From positions 21,221,844 to 21,285,843 of the forward strand of contig OX421496.1 of the NCBI GenBank assembly GCA_949126835.1: a DNA stretch of 64,000 nt. Reading direction: 5' to 3'. This document shows positions 45,475 through 57,600 of the stretch, piece by piece (position 1 is the first letter of the stretch; each line of letters starts with the position of its first letter). Origin of the DNA: Anisus vortex (lineage: Eukaryota > Mollusca > Gastropoda > Planorbidae). The position numbers were made by a program, and so were the translations under genes. Below the pieces are notes generated by a model. It had not been told where the DNA came from. It saw only the letters and a program-made list of their open reading frames with translations, and did no database searches.

Positions 45475-45703
45475 ATTATGTTCGTGGCACTAGCCACTTC
45501 ATCTATTTGACCAACTATTGTTCCAAAACCTTCTACGTCCACCACAGTTTGGTCGTGGCATTAGCCCCTGTGAGCGGTCTCCCTGCAGATAGACGTGAAG
45601 ATTTCATCAGCTGCTTTCTGGACATCACCACCAACGAAGGGATGGGTCTGATGGTCCACTTCACAGAGCTCAGCATTTCACCGGATAGAGAGCACAGTGA
45701 TCA
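45475..45703 (+). CDS. receptor exon 1 (CUB-like, first part)
   Basis: 229 nt between acceptor CCTTCTTTCAG and donor GATCA|GTGAGT. It is open in one phase only and includes SHFIYLTNYC, SCFLDITTNEGMGLMVHFTE and ISPDREHSD. Phases: 2 nt in, 2 nt out. Confidence 0.8.
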
Positions 45704-48700
45704 GTGAGTCCAGCCATCTTGGGCTCTTATATACACTATCACAGTGGTCGGCAACCTTTTGAAAAAGCGCGCCAAAGTAGGATTTCTAATTCATCCAGCG
45801 TACCAACAGCCTAAAGTTCATGCTGCTCTAGTAGTAAATTTCTCGTTGAAAAGGGCCTGAATTGACTTTTTGGGGTCTTCCGCGTGCCATTTAAAATTGC
45901 TCTGCGTGCCAAGTCTGGCATGCGTGCCATAGGTTGCCGACCCTTGAACTATCATATAATAATGATTTTCATTTGTATAGCGCGAAACTCTGTGTTCACA
46001 TTCAGCAGGCTCATTACGCTCTTGTCCACATTGTGAGTTTGATTTGTAAGATACATGGAATTCAAGCACCGTTTTCCAAGTGTTGCTTAACTCGCCGACA
46101 TCTTGCTTCCGGAAGTCCATATAGCCTGACCCCGACCATTTTAATTGCTTGTAGAAAAAATAACCACATTTAAGACAATATATTGGTCAATTTTCGTGTG
46201 TCATGCATATTTTTCTTAAACATTGTACCGGCAACCCCATGATTGTTTTATAACCATAAAATGCAGTGTTTTATTAAATTTTAAATAAAGTTTTATGTCC
46301 TAAGAGACATTTAAGAAATTAACATCTAAAATGTTTTTAATATAGTCTCTATGTGATCTTTAACAGTATCCTAACTCTAACAGTCCCCACATATTCTTTT
46401 TGACATCTCTTACAGTTTACAGTATCCACATATTCTCATTGTGATCTTTCACACTCTCCACATATTCTCTTGGTGATCTTTCACACTCTCCACATATTCT
46501 CTTTGTGATCTTTCACACTCTCCGCATATTCTCTTTGTGATCTTTAACACTCTTTACATATTCTCTTTGTGATCTTTCACACTCTCCACATATTCTCTTG
46601 GTGATCTTTCACACTCTCCACATATTCTCTTGGTGATCTTTCACACACTCCACATATTCTCTTTGTGATCTTTCACACTCTCCACATATTCTCTTTGTGA
46701 TCTTGCACATTCTCCACATATTCTCTTTGTGATCTTTCACACTCCACATATTCTCTTGGTGATCTTTCACACTCCACATATTCTCTTGGTGATCTTTCAC
46801 ACACTCCACAAATTCTCTTGGTGATCTTGCACATTCTCCACATATTCTCTTTGTGATCTTTCACACTCTCCACATATTCTCTTGTTGATCTTTCACACTC
46901 TCCACATATTTTCTTGGTGATCTTTCACACTCTCTTCATATTCTCTTAGTGATCTTTCACACTCTCCACATATTCTCTTGGTGATCTTTCACACTCTCCA
47001 CATATTTTCTTTGTGATCTTTTACAGTTTTCACATATTCTCTTGGTGATCTTTCACACTCTCCACATATTCTCTTGGTGATCTTTCACACTCTCCACATA
47101 TTCTCTTGGTGATCTTTCACACTCTCCATATATTCTCTTTGTGATCTTTCAAACTCTCCACTTATTCTCTTTGCGATCTTTCACATTCTCCACTTATTTT
47201 CTTGGTGATCTTTCACACTCTCCAAATATTCTCTTTGTGATGTTTTAAACTCTCCACATATTCTCTTAGTGATCTTTCACACTCTCTACATATTCTTTTG
47301 GTGATCTTTCACACTCTCTACATATTCTCTTGGTGATATTTCACACTCTCTACATATTCTCTTGGTGATCTTTCACGTTCTCCACAAATTCTCTTGGTGA
47401 TCTTTCACACTCTTTACATATTCTCTTTGTGATCTTTCACACTCTCCACATATTCTCTTGGTGATCTTTCACACTCTCCACATATTCTCTTGGTGATCTT
47501 TCACACTCTCCACATATTCTCTTTGTGATCTTTCACACTCTCCACATATTCTCTTTGTGATCTTTCACACTCTCCACATATTCTCTTTGTGATCTTTCAC
47601 ACTCTCCACAAATTCTCTTGGTGAGCTTTCACATTCTCCAAATATTCTCTTTGTGATCTTTCACACTCTCCACTTATTCTCTTTGTGATCTTTCACACTC
47701 TCCACTTATTCTCTTTGTTATTTTTCACACTCTCCACATATTCTCTTTGTGATCTTTCACACTCTCCACATATTCTCTTGGTGATCTTTCACACTCTCTT
47801 CATATTCTCTTGGTGATCTTTCACACTCTCCAAATATTCTCTTGGTGATCTTTCACACTCTCCACATATTCTCTTGGTGATCTTTCACACTCTCCACATA
47901 TTCTCTTTGTGATCTTTCAAACTCTCCACTTATTCTCTTTGTGATCTTTCACACTCTCCACATATTCTCTTTGTGATCTTTTACACTCTCCACATATTTT
48001 CTTTGTGATCTTTTACAGTTTTCACATATTCTCTTGGTGATCTTTCACACTCTCCACATATTCTCTTGGTGATCTTTCACACTCTCCACATATTCTCTTT
48101 GTGATCTTTCACACTCTCCGCATATTCTCTTTGTGATCTTTCACACTCTTTACATATTCTCTTTGTGATCTTTCACACTCTCCACATATTCTCTTGGTGA
48201 TCTTTCACACTCTCCACATATTCTCTTGGTGATCTTTCACACACTCCACATATTCTCTTTGTGATCTTTCACACTCTCCACATATTCTCTTTGTGATCTT
48301 GCACATTCTCCACATATTCTCTTTGTGATCTTTCACACTCCACATATTCTCTTGGTGATCTTTCACACTCCACATATTCTCTTGGTGATCTTTCACACAC
48401 TCCACAAATTCTCTTGGTGATCTTGCACATTCTCCACATATTCTCTTTGTGATCTTTCACACTCTCCACATATTCTCTTGTTGATCTTTCACACTCTCCA
48501 CATATTTTCTTGGTGATCTTTCACACTCTCTTCATATTCTCTTAGTGATCTTTCACACTCTCCACATATTCTCTTGGTGATCTTTCACACTCTCCACATA
48601 TTTTCTTTGTGATCTTTTACAGTTTTCACATATTCTCTTGGTGATCTTTCACACTCTCCACATATTCTCTTGGTGATCTTTCACACTCTCCACATATTCT

Positions 48701-51700
48701 CTTGGTGATCTTTCACACTCTCCATATATTCTCTTTGTGATCTTTCAAACTCTCCACTTATTCTCTTTGCGATCTTTCACATTCTCCACTTATTTTCTTG
48801 GTGATCTTTCACACTCTCCAAATATTCTCTTTGTGATGTTTTAAACTCTCCACATATTCTCTTAGTGATCTTTCACACTCTCTACATATTCTTTTGGTGA
48901 TCTTTCACACTCTCTACATATTCTCTTGGTGATATTTCACACTCTCTACATATTCTCTTGGTGATCTTTCACGTTCTCCACAAATTCTCTTGGTGATCTT
49001 TCACACTCTTTACATATTCTCTTTGTGATCTTTCACACTCTCCACATATTCTCTTGGTGATCTTTCACACTCTCCACATATTCTCTTGGTGATCTTTCAC
49101 ACTCTCCACATATTCTCTTTGTGATCTTTCACACTCTCCACATATTCTCTTTGTGATCTTTCACACTCTCCACATATTCTCTTTGTGATCTTTCACACTC
49201 TCCACAAATTCTCTTGGTGAGCTTTCACATTCTCCAAATATTCTCTTTGTGATCTTTCACACTCTCCACTTATTCTCTTTGTGATCTTTCACACTCTCCA
49301 CTTATTCTCTTTGTTATTTTTCACACTCTCCACATATTCTCTTTGTGATCTTTCACACTCTCCACATATTCTCTTGGTGATCTTTCACACTCTCTTCATA
49401 TTCTCTTGGTGATCTTTCACACTCTCCAAATATTCTCTTGGTGATCTTTCACACTCTCCACATATTCTCTTGGTGATCTTTCACACTCTCCACATATTCT
49501 CTTTGTGATCTTTCAAACTCTCCACTTATTCTCTTTGTGATCTTTCACACTCTCCACATATTCTCTTTGTGATCTTTTACACTCTCCACATATTTTCTTT
49601 GTGATCTTTTACAGTTTTCACATATTCTCTTGGTGATCTTTCACACTCTCCACATATTCTCTTGGTGATGTTTCACACTCTCCAGATATTCTCTTTGTGA
49701 TCTTTCAAACTCTCCACTTATTCTCTTTGTGATCTTTCACACTCTCCACATATTCTCTTTGTGATCTTTTACACTCTCCACATATTCTCTTTGTGATCTT
49801 TTACACTCTCCACATATTTTCTTGGTAATCTTTCACACTCTCTACATATTCTCTTGGTGATCTTTCACACTCTCCACATATTCTCTTGGTGATCTTTCAC
49901 ACTCTCTTCATATTCTCTTTGTGATCTTTTACAGTTTTCACATATTCTCTTGGTGATCGTTCACACTCTCTTCATATTCTCTTTGTGATCTTTTACAGTT
50001 TTCACATATTCTCTTGGTGATCTTTCACACTCTCCACATATTCTCTTTGTGATCTCTTACAGTTTTCACATATTCTCTTGGTGATCTTTCACACTCTCTT
50101 CATATTCTCTTTGTGATCTTTTACAGTTTTCACATATTCTCTTGGTGATCTTTCACACTCTCTTCATATTCTCTTTGTGCTCTTTTACAGTTTTCACATA
50201 TTCTCTTGGTGATCTTTTACAGTTTTCACATATTCTCTTTGTGATCTTTTACAGTTTTCACATATTCTCTTTGTGATCTTTTACAGTTTTCACATATTCT
50301 CTATGATTCCACACAAGAGAAAGGTGTCACCAAGACAGGGTATTTATGGGCAACTGAACGACACCTCAAGTAAGTGCAACATTTAGAACAATCGTTTTAT
50401 GTTTGCTGTTATTCGGTGTGTTGTTGTTAATGTTGTTAACGGTAGTAAAAATTTGATTTTGCTTGATGTTTATATTTTGATGAGTTCTTTAATTGTATCT
50501 AATTTCCTAGGCTCAGAAATCGTTGATTATAAAATCGCCAACAGCAGCATGAGAATCGAATACTTTGGTGTGCCAACTGTGACCCACTCTGGATTTAAAC
50601 TTCTTGTCAGCGCTTATTACGGTAAGTACGGTAAGGATCCGATCGCCCAGTATGTCTATTATGCTAAGAGCAGTTAGGATTCGTACGACTTCTATTAAGT
50701 ACTGTAAAACGTCTAGTGTTTATTTACATGCATCAGACAACAACAGGGTAGGTTTCTCTAGATGAAACACAATGTGGACAGAGATTTAACTCGAATATTT
50801 TTTTCCTCTACATCTTCGACCCTACCCTCCCACCCGTTCATATCTTCTCATTCTAAGTCCCCCAACCTTGCCCCAGAAACCACACTCACATATCCAGATC
50901 TCGTAATCAATTATGACAAATGAAAAAAAAATCAATATAATATCACAAACTGGTAATGTGTTTGTCTTGAGTTTGTATGGATGTTTGCAAGAATGTATGT
51001 GAATGTATGTGCGCTCTGGCTAATGTTCTCCTTATCTCATTGACCGCCACTGTCCGCAGATGTCAACTCTAAGGGCAGATGTCCAGACAGACATCTCCGA
51101 TGCCCGACGACAAACATCTGCCTGGACGGACGCCTGGCCTGTGACGGAGACCGGAACTGCGGCAAGCACGACCCGGAAGACGAAGTGGGATGTGACCGAG
51201 ATAATACGATAACTGACCTCTTGGCTAATTGTAAGTTTTACTTGGACAAAAACAACCGACCTCTCGGCTAATTGTAAGTTTTACTTGGACAAAACAACGG
51301 ACCCTTGGCTAATTGTAAGTTTTACTTGACCAAACCAACTGACCCTTGGCTAATTGTAAGCTTTACTTGGACAAAAAAACGTACCTCTTGGGTAATTGTA
51401 AGTTTTACTTGGACAAATAAACTGACCTCTTGGGTAATTGTAAGTTTTACTTGGACAAAACATATCTTTTGACAACCTTATCTATTACATTTATGTTGAC
51501 TTTGATTTTTATTGACAACCAGATTGACTTTGTTAACAGATCTATAATTGTCTCAAAACATACCGGACCACACTTCCGTCTACTAAGTCCAGGGTTAAAC
51601 GATGTAAAGGGATGGATCAAAGGTAGGCACACCAAGTTCCTGTCCGAGACTAGCCATCACGTGACACGTTCATAAGACGTGCCGCTAACATAGGGTACGG

Positions 51701-54489
51701 TCTCCGCCGAACATTGCACTACAACTCTCTCCCCACCTGCGAAATTCCCCCTCGGATCATTATCGTGGTGGCTCGCTCGTATACCTGCACTGTCGCCCAG
51801 TAGCACAAATTCCAGACTATAGGCCTGGACATACAGGCACCAGGGCGGGTTTGAGACGGACTTCTGCGCACATTGCTTCCTCCCCACCAAGTCTCGGAGC
51901 CTCCTGGCAGTGCAATGATGATCGGACGCGCAAAAGGGGCCGTCCACCAGCCTTAGCCCACCGGTGTACACTTAAGGGGAGCGTATATGTGGTTTTAACA
52001 CTTCCCCAGACTTTGAGGCCCATGGGTACAGAAGTGGACTGTATTGACAACCACATTGAATCGATAAAATTGACAACGACGACGTATCATTTTATTTTGT
52101 TACAATCTTTTTATAATAATCTAATGATTCTTGTTTGATATTTGTTTTTTTACTTCTTACGTTTTTTTAAACTCATTAAGTCGACTACTTTTAAGTAATA
52201 AATGAAATGTTAATTTTTCCAGCTCCCATTTTAATTTACTATTTTTTTCTTACAACAGATTCCTTAACAAGGGACATTATTCTTGTGATACTCCTGCCTT
52301 TAATTGTTTTCATAATCTGTGTTTGTGTGATATTTTGTTTGGCTCAAAGATACATAAGATATAGGTAAGTTTAGTTATAACTACGGTTTGCTTATCCTGA
52401 CATACAGAGTCAATGATCACATTTTTTGTCACTCTTACGTTCGGTAGTATTTTTAGCGTTGTTTTTTTTTAAATTAATATCTTATTATCAAAAAAATTGT
52501 TTAATATTGTTTTAGTCTATGTTATTATTTTGATTAAATATTGGTTTTATAAAAAGACACTAGACTTATAAATTGTATTTTAAATACACTTTTCGGGGAC
52601 TCTAAGTAAGTTCCAATCACTGATCTATATAAGTCTTTACATAGATTGGCAATTCTTATAAAAACGTATAATATGAATTCGATATATATATAATACATAG
52701 ATCGCGGATGAAAGCCACATTTAGCGTCTGTTATCGTGGACATAATTATTGTCTAGGGATATATTCATTATTGATCTATATATTTATAGCTAACAGTGGT
52801 GTGAACGTCAGTGATGCGTATATTTTTTTTAATCTTATGACCAATTGAAATCAGTTTATTAAAATACGATCAAGATTAATAGATTTATTAATTAGGAAAA
52901 GTAATATAACCGAATGAACTATAGTTTTTCTTTCTTAAAACAAACCTGCAATGTGGTGATTCGGCCTTGGAGAGGTTGTCTAGATCTAACTATATTACAT
53001 TTTAGCCTTTTAAAAAAGGAGATCTGTTTTCGAACACTGCCTGTTTGTTCTAAGCACTGGTGATGTTTTGTTCATCTAGGGACGGAAGCCATCTGCAACG
53101 TTTGTTCGAATAAGCGATCAATGTTGCTCTATAGCTATAGTTTTTGTGCCAGACTATAAAGCTTCTTCTTCTTCTTCATATTACTGTGGATACCCCGTTA
53201 GGACCGAGGAAAGAGTCCACAATTTAACTTCACATAAAATGAAAAAACATCACAAACAACAATTATAAACAGATGACAGAGTGTCACTTTAGCCGGCACA
53301 GTAGTGGCAGTGATGGGGGCCTGGTCCAGGGTGTTGCTCAGCCTAATGGCTGACGGAAAAAAAAAGAATATTTTATTTGTAGACGTCGGTACGTGCATGT
53401 GGGACATGCAGCTTGAGCTGATGGTCTCGGGTAGAGCGGGACAACTGTTGGATTCGACTTGGCTGCGTGGACATTTCCACGTGGCGGTTCACGATCTTGT
53501 AAAAAATAATGACCTTGTTTATCGCTCTGCGGTGTTGTAGGGAGTTTGGCTACCAAAGCAGAGGCGCTTGTTTTAAGGCCGTAGTTCTGTAAGATACGAC
53601 GTAACACTCTATGTTGGTTCATCTCCAGCTTAGATATCAGATGTTGTTAATGGGGTTCCCATACCGTCGATGGGATGGGACGGGCTAAACTTTTATAACA
53701 ATGAGTTTGGATCCTGAAACTAACAGAAACATTGAGTGTTTTATTTAGTGAAGACTTTCTGTCATAAACTATCATACAAGCAAGATAACAAGGAATAGTT
53801 AACATATACAGCACATACAAAATGTATTGATTCATAACTAACAACATTTGTTTTGGACTATTGATGTTCAATCTATATTCAAATATAAGATCATTTTATC
53901 AACAGCACAAACATTTTTATTACTGACTATTTATTAATCTTGACCTCAATTTGTTTTTGTCTCTAGACTTGCAAAGCAATCAACCCCATCAATCATATAT
54001 TCCCGACAACACGACGGGCGGGTCCGTATCAAACCCACCCGGGGATCGGGCGGCCATCTTCCTGCGTACAGCGACGTCATGGAAGATTCCAGACAACAAC
54101 AGCATCCGCCAGAAAGCAGACCAAGACAACGTCACGACTTCCATAGCTCCATTGATGACGATGAACCCCCGCCTTCATACAGCTCCCTGTCAGACAGACA
54201 CAAGACACAATATGGTGAACCGAATCATCAAATCTACGATCACTCGGTTCACACCAACGTTCTAAGTCTGCCAATTCAAGAATCGTCTGCTGAACACGGT
54301 GCTTGTGGAGGGGAGGAGATTCTTCTGGACAGTATGCCAGATGCTTCAAATGAAATGAGTCCAGATGGAGAGGTTGATGAAGGCATGACATACCGGCATA
54401 GAGAGAGTTCTGGTAGCACTAACACACAAGTGCATGGTGATGATGTAACAGACAGTAGCTGTGTTGTGAGTAAAGATGATTGTGTCTGA
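45475..54489 (+). CDS. CUB-like / LDLa single-pass receptor (six 3' exons)
   Basis: Exons 45475-45703, 50287-50369, 50511-50621, 51060-51230, 52259-52364 and 53967-54489 join in perfect phase to about 406 codons, ending at TGA 54487-54489. Order: CUB-like domain (exons 1-3), one LDLa repeat with six cysteines (exon 4), a transmembrane helix (exon 5), and a 174-residue cytoplasmic tail with LPAY and PPPSY, which are WW-domain (NEDD4-type ligase) binding motifs. Extracellular CUB plus LDLa ahead of one membrane pass resembles Neto and LRP12-type receptors; orthology is not proven. It should sit at the plasma membrane. The 5' exons are missing or unidentified. Intron 1 holds a MITE and a 3.9-kb minisatellite. 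Confidence 0.8.
45742..45946. mobile_element. hAT MITE in receptor intron 1
   Basis: Ends CAGTGGTCGGCAACC and, inverted, CAAGGGTCGGCAACC. Target duplications CACTATCA and AACTATCA agree at 7 of 8. Interior words such as TCTTCCGCGTGCCAT match the 26323 copy. Confidence 0.85.
46380..50286 (+). repeat. 32-bp minisatellite reaching the exon 2 acceptor
   Basis: About 120 units of 32 bp. Most read GTGATCTTTCACACTCTCCA then CATATTCTCTTG. Units near the right end read GATCTTTTACAGTTTTCACA then TATTCTCTTTGT, and the last such unit supplies the splice acceptor and first bases of receptor exon 2. Most units lack any AG on the transcribed strand. Other TTTTACAG units occur near 47020, 48008 and 48610. 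Confidence 0.9.
46440..49631. repeat. 1596-bp direct duplication inside the 32-bp array
   Basis: The segment 46440-48035 recurs at 48036-49631 with the same order of unit variants. For example the four-base unit contraction TTTCACACTCCACATATT near 46736-46800 recurs 1596 bp on. Near identity implies a recent block duplication. Confidence 0.8.
50287..50369 (+). CDS. receptor exon 2 (CUB-like, middle)
   Basis: 83 nt after acceptor GATCTTTTACAG, which belongs to the last unit of the 32-bp minisatellite. Donor is CTCAA|GTAAGT. The translation continues exon 1 as HFHIFSMIPHKRKVSPRQGI, then YGQLNDTS. A later start at 50320 (ACAAGAG) is also in frame but has a poor acceptor and would lose the HFHIFS strand expected in a CUB fold. 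Confidence 0.65.
50511..50621 (+). CDS. receptor exon 3 (CUB-like, last part)
   Basis: 111 nt between TAATTTCCTAG and ACG|GTAAGT. It encodes VDYKIANSSMRIEYFGVPTV and SGFKLLVSAYY, the closing strands of a CUB domain (N-SSM-I-Y ... SGFKL--SAY). Confidence 0.8.
51060..51230 (+). CDS. receptor exon 4 (LDLa repeat)
   Basis: 171 nt from CTGTCCGCAG to GCTAATT|GTAAGT. It encodes six cysteines in the spacing of a class A repeat: CPDRHLRC, ICLDGRLACDGDRNCG, then DPEDEVGC. The acidic DPEDE supplies calcium ligands. The donor is the first of six tandem copies. Confidence 0.85.
51221..51465 (+). repeat. tandemly repeated splice donor
   Basis: Six copies, 41-43 bp apart, of CTTGGCTAATT|GTAAGTTTTACTTGGACAAA, which is the 3' end of exon 4 plus its donor. 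Donor positions are 51231, 51274, 51315, 51356, 51398 and 51440; the fourth is GTAAGC. Use of any donor after the first includes an in-frame TAA at 51269-51271, ahead of the transmembrane exon. Confidence 0.9.
51575..52036 (-). mobile_element. LINE 3' UTR fragment in receptor intron 4
   Basis: In inverse orientation it matches 36225-36640. Shared words include ACCCATGGGCCTCAAAG, AGCCACCACGATAATGATCC and TCATTGCACTGCC. It is 5'-truncated with no reverse-transcriptase part. The open frames within it are non-coding. Confidence 0.7.
52259..52364 (+). CDS. receptor exon 5 (transmembrane)
   Basis: 106 nt from CTTACAACAG to ATAG|GTAAGT. It encodes a hydrophobic helix, DIILVILLPLIVFIICVCVI, followed by FCLAQRYIRY, a basic stop-transfer. 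Confidence 0.8.
52365..53160. other. receptor intron 5, AT-rich part
   Basis: Intronic AT-rich DNA with no supported feature. Confidence 0.45.
53163..53640 (-). pseudogene. LINE C-terminal fragment in receptor intron 5
   Basis: On the minus strand, frames give MNQHRVLRRIL and, after frameshifts, FFPSAIRLSNTLDQAPITAT. This is the C-terminal RR---F ... YKYSFFPSAIRLWN-L pattern of Jockey/L2-like LINEs. A 3' UTR and an (AAG)n tail end it at 53163. It is inserted antisense to the receptor. Confidence 0.65.
53967..54489 (+). CDS. receptor exon 6 (cytoplasmic tail, stop)
   Basis: 523 nt after acceptor TTTTTGTCTCTAG, ending at TGA. The tail carries GGHLPAYSDV and DDDEPPPSYSSL, is rich in S, D, E, H and Q, and has no enzymatic domain. 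The two aromatic-proline motifs are candidate docking sites for WW domains. No AATAAA is visible between the stop and the 12-bp array. Confidence 0.8.
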
Positions 54490-54698
54490 TACTGGTCTGA
54501 TACTGGTTGCCATGGTTACTTGGAAAAAATATATGACGAGTTATGTGACTATATGCAGTGTTATGATTGCATTCATTTAGCTCTACTTTCAAAGTGTAGA
54601 ACAAAGTGTTCATGTGAAGATGTGTACTCACATATTTGATGGTACGCATACATTGTGCAAATGTACTACACATAGGCTATACTACACATTATGCATAG
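54490..54698 (+). other. receptor 3' flank / proximal 3' UTR
   Basis: About 200 bp between the stop codon and the 12-bp array, with no poly(A) signal. If transcription continues, the array would be part of the 3' UTR. Confidence 0.4.
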
Positions 54699-57600
54699 AG
54701 TACTTATTACAGTACTTATTTCAGTACTTATTACACTACTTATTACACTACTTATTTCAGTACTTATTACACTACTTATTTCAGTACTTATTACACTACT
54801 TATTACAGTACTTATTACACTACTTATTACAGTACTTATTACACTACTTATTACAGTACTTATTACAGTACTTATTACAGTACTTATTACAGTACTTATT
54901 TCAGTACTTATTTCAGTACTTATTACAGTACTTATTACAGTACTTATTACAGTACTTATTACAGTACTTATTTCAGTACTTATTTCAGTACTTATTACAC
55001 TACTTATTACAGTACTTATTACAGTACTTATTTCAGTACTTATTTCAGTACTTATTACACTACTTATTACAGTACTTATTACAGTACTTATTTCAGTACT
55101 TATTACACTACTTATTTCAGTACTTATTACAGTACTTATTTCAGTACTTATTACACTACTTATTTCAGTACTTATTACACTACTTATTTCAGTACTTATT
55201 ACAGTACTTATTTCAGTACTTATTACACTACTTATTTCAGTACTTATTACACTACTTATTTCAGTACTTATTACAGTACTTATTTCAGTACTTATTACAC
55301 TACTTATTTCAGTACTTATTACACTACTTATTTCAGTACTTATTACACTACTTATTACACTACTTATTACACTACTTATTTCAGTACTTATTACACTACT
55401 TATTACACTACTTATTTCAGTACTTATTACACTACTTATTACACTACTTATTACAGTACTTATTAGGCCTACAGTACTTATTTCAGTACTTATTACACTA
55501 CTTATTTCAGTACTTATTACACTACTTATTTCAGTACTTATTACACTACTTATTTCAGTACTTATTACACTACTTATTTCAGTACTTATTACAGTACTTA
55601 TTTCAGTACTTATTACACTACTTATTTCAGTACTTATTACACTACTTATTTCAGTACTTATTACACTACTTATTACACTACTTATTACACTACTTATTTC
55701 AGTGCTTATTACACTACTTATTTCAGTACTTATTACAGTACTTATTTCAGTACTTATTACACTACTTATTTCAGTACTTATTACACTACTTATTACACTA
55801 CTTATTACACTACTTATTTCAGTACTTATTACACTACTTATTTCAGTACTTATTACACTACTTATTACACTACTTATTACACTACTTATTACACTACTTA
55901 TTACACTACTTATTACACTACTTATTACACTACTTATTTCAGTACTTATTACACTACTTATTTCAGTACTTATTACACTACTTATTACACTACTTATTAC
56001 ACTACTTATTTCAGTACTTATTACACTACTTATTTCAGTACTTATTACACTACTTATTACACTACTTATTACACTACTTATTACAGTACTTATTAGGCCT
56101 ACAGTACTTATTTCAGTACTTATTACACTACTTATTTCAGTACTTATTACACTACTTATTTCAGTACTTATTACACTACTTATTTCAGTACTTATTACAC
56201 TACTTATTTCAGTACTTATTACACTACTTATTTCAGTACTTATTACACTACTTATTACAGTACTTATTAGGCCTACAGTACTTATTTCAGTACTTATTAC
56301 ACTACTTATTTCAGTACTTATTACACTACTTATTTCAGTACTTATTACACTACTTATTTCAGTACTTATTACACTACTTATTTCAGTACTTATTACACTA
56401 CTTATTACAGTACTTATTAGGCCTACAGTACTTATTTCAGTACTTATTACACTACTTATTACACTACTTATTACACTACTTATTTCAGTACTTATTTCAG
56501 TACTTATTACACTACTTATTTCAGTACTTATTACACTACTTATTACACTACTTATTTCAGTACTTATTTCAGTACTTATTACACTACTTATTACACTACT
56601 TATTTCAGTACTTATTTCAGTACTTATTACACTACTTATTTCAGTACTTATTACAGTACTTATTTCAGTACTTATTACACTACTTATTTCAGTACTTATT
56701 ACACTACTTATTACAGTACTTATTACAGTACTTATTTCAGTACTTATTACACTACTTATTTCAGTACTTATTACACTACTTATTTCAGTACTTATTACAC
56801 TACTTATTTCAGTACTTATTACACTACTTATTTCAGTACTTATTACACTACTTATTACACTACTTATTACACTACTTATTTCAGTACTTATTACACTACT
56901 TATTTCAGTACTTATTACACTACTTATTTCAGTACTTATTACACTACTTATTTCAGTACTTATTACACTACTTATTTCAGTACTTATTACAGTACTTATT
57001 ACAGTACTTATTACACTACTTATTACAGTACTTATTACACTATATATTTCAGTACTTATTACACTACTTATTTCAGTACTTATTACACTACTTATTTCAG
57101 TACTTATTACACTACTTATTTCAGTACTTATTACACTACTTATTTCAGTACTTATTACACTACTTATTACAGTACTTATTACACTACTTATTTCAGTACT
57201 TATTACACTACTTATTTCAGTACTTATTACACTACTTATTTCAGTACTTATTACACTACTTATTTCAGTACTTATTACACTACTTATTACACTACTTATT
57301 ACACTACTTATTTCAGTACTTATTACACTACTTATTTCAGTACTTATTACACTACTTATTTCAGTACTTATTACACTACTTATTACACTACTTATTACAC
57401 TACTTATTTCAGTACTTATTACACTACTTATTTCAGTACTTATTACAGTACTTATTTCAGTACTTATTACACTACTTATTTCAGTACTTATTACACTACT
57501 TATTACACTACTTATTACACTACTTATTTCAGTACTTATTACACTACTTATTTCAGTACTTATTACACTACTTATTACACTACTTATTACACTACTTATT

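Noticed and set aside
46380..50286. CRISPR-like array of regularly spaced repeats
   Set aside because: Contiguous 32-bp minisatellite with no unique spacers, inside a eukaryotic intron.
50320..50369. Start of receptor exon 2 at 50320
   Set aside because: In frame, but the acceptor ACACAAGAG has no polypyrimidine tract; 50287 has a strong one and gives a better CUB-like sequence. Kept as the alternative.
51657..52138. Frames of 104, 79 and 95 codons on both strands
   Set aside because: They lie in a LINE 3' UTR copy that matches 36225-36640; no protein family pattern.
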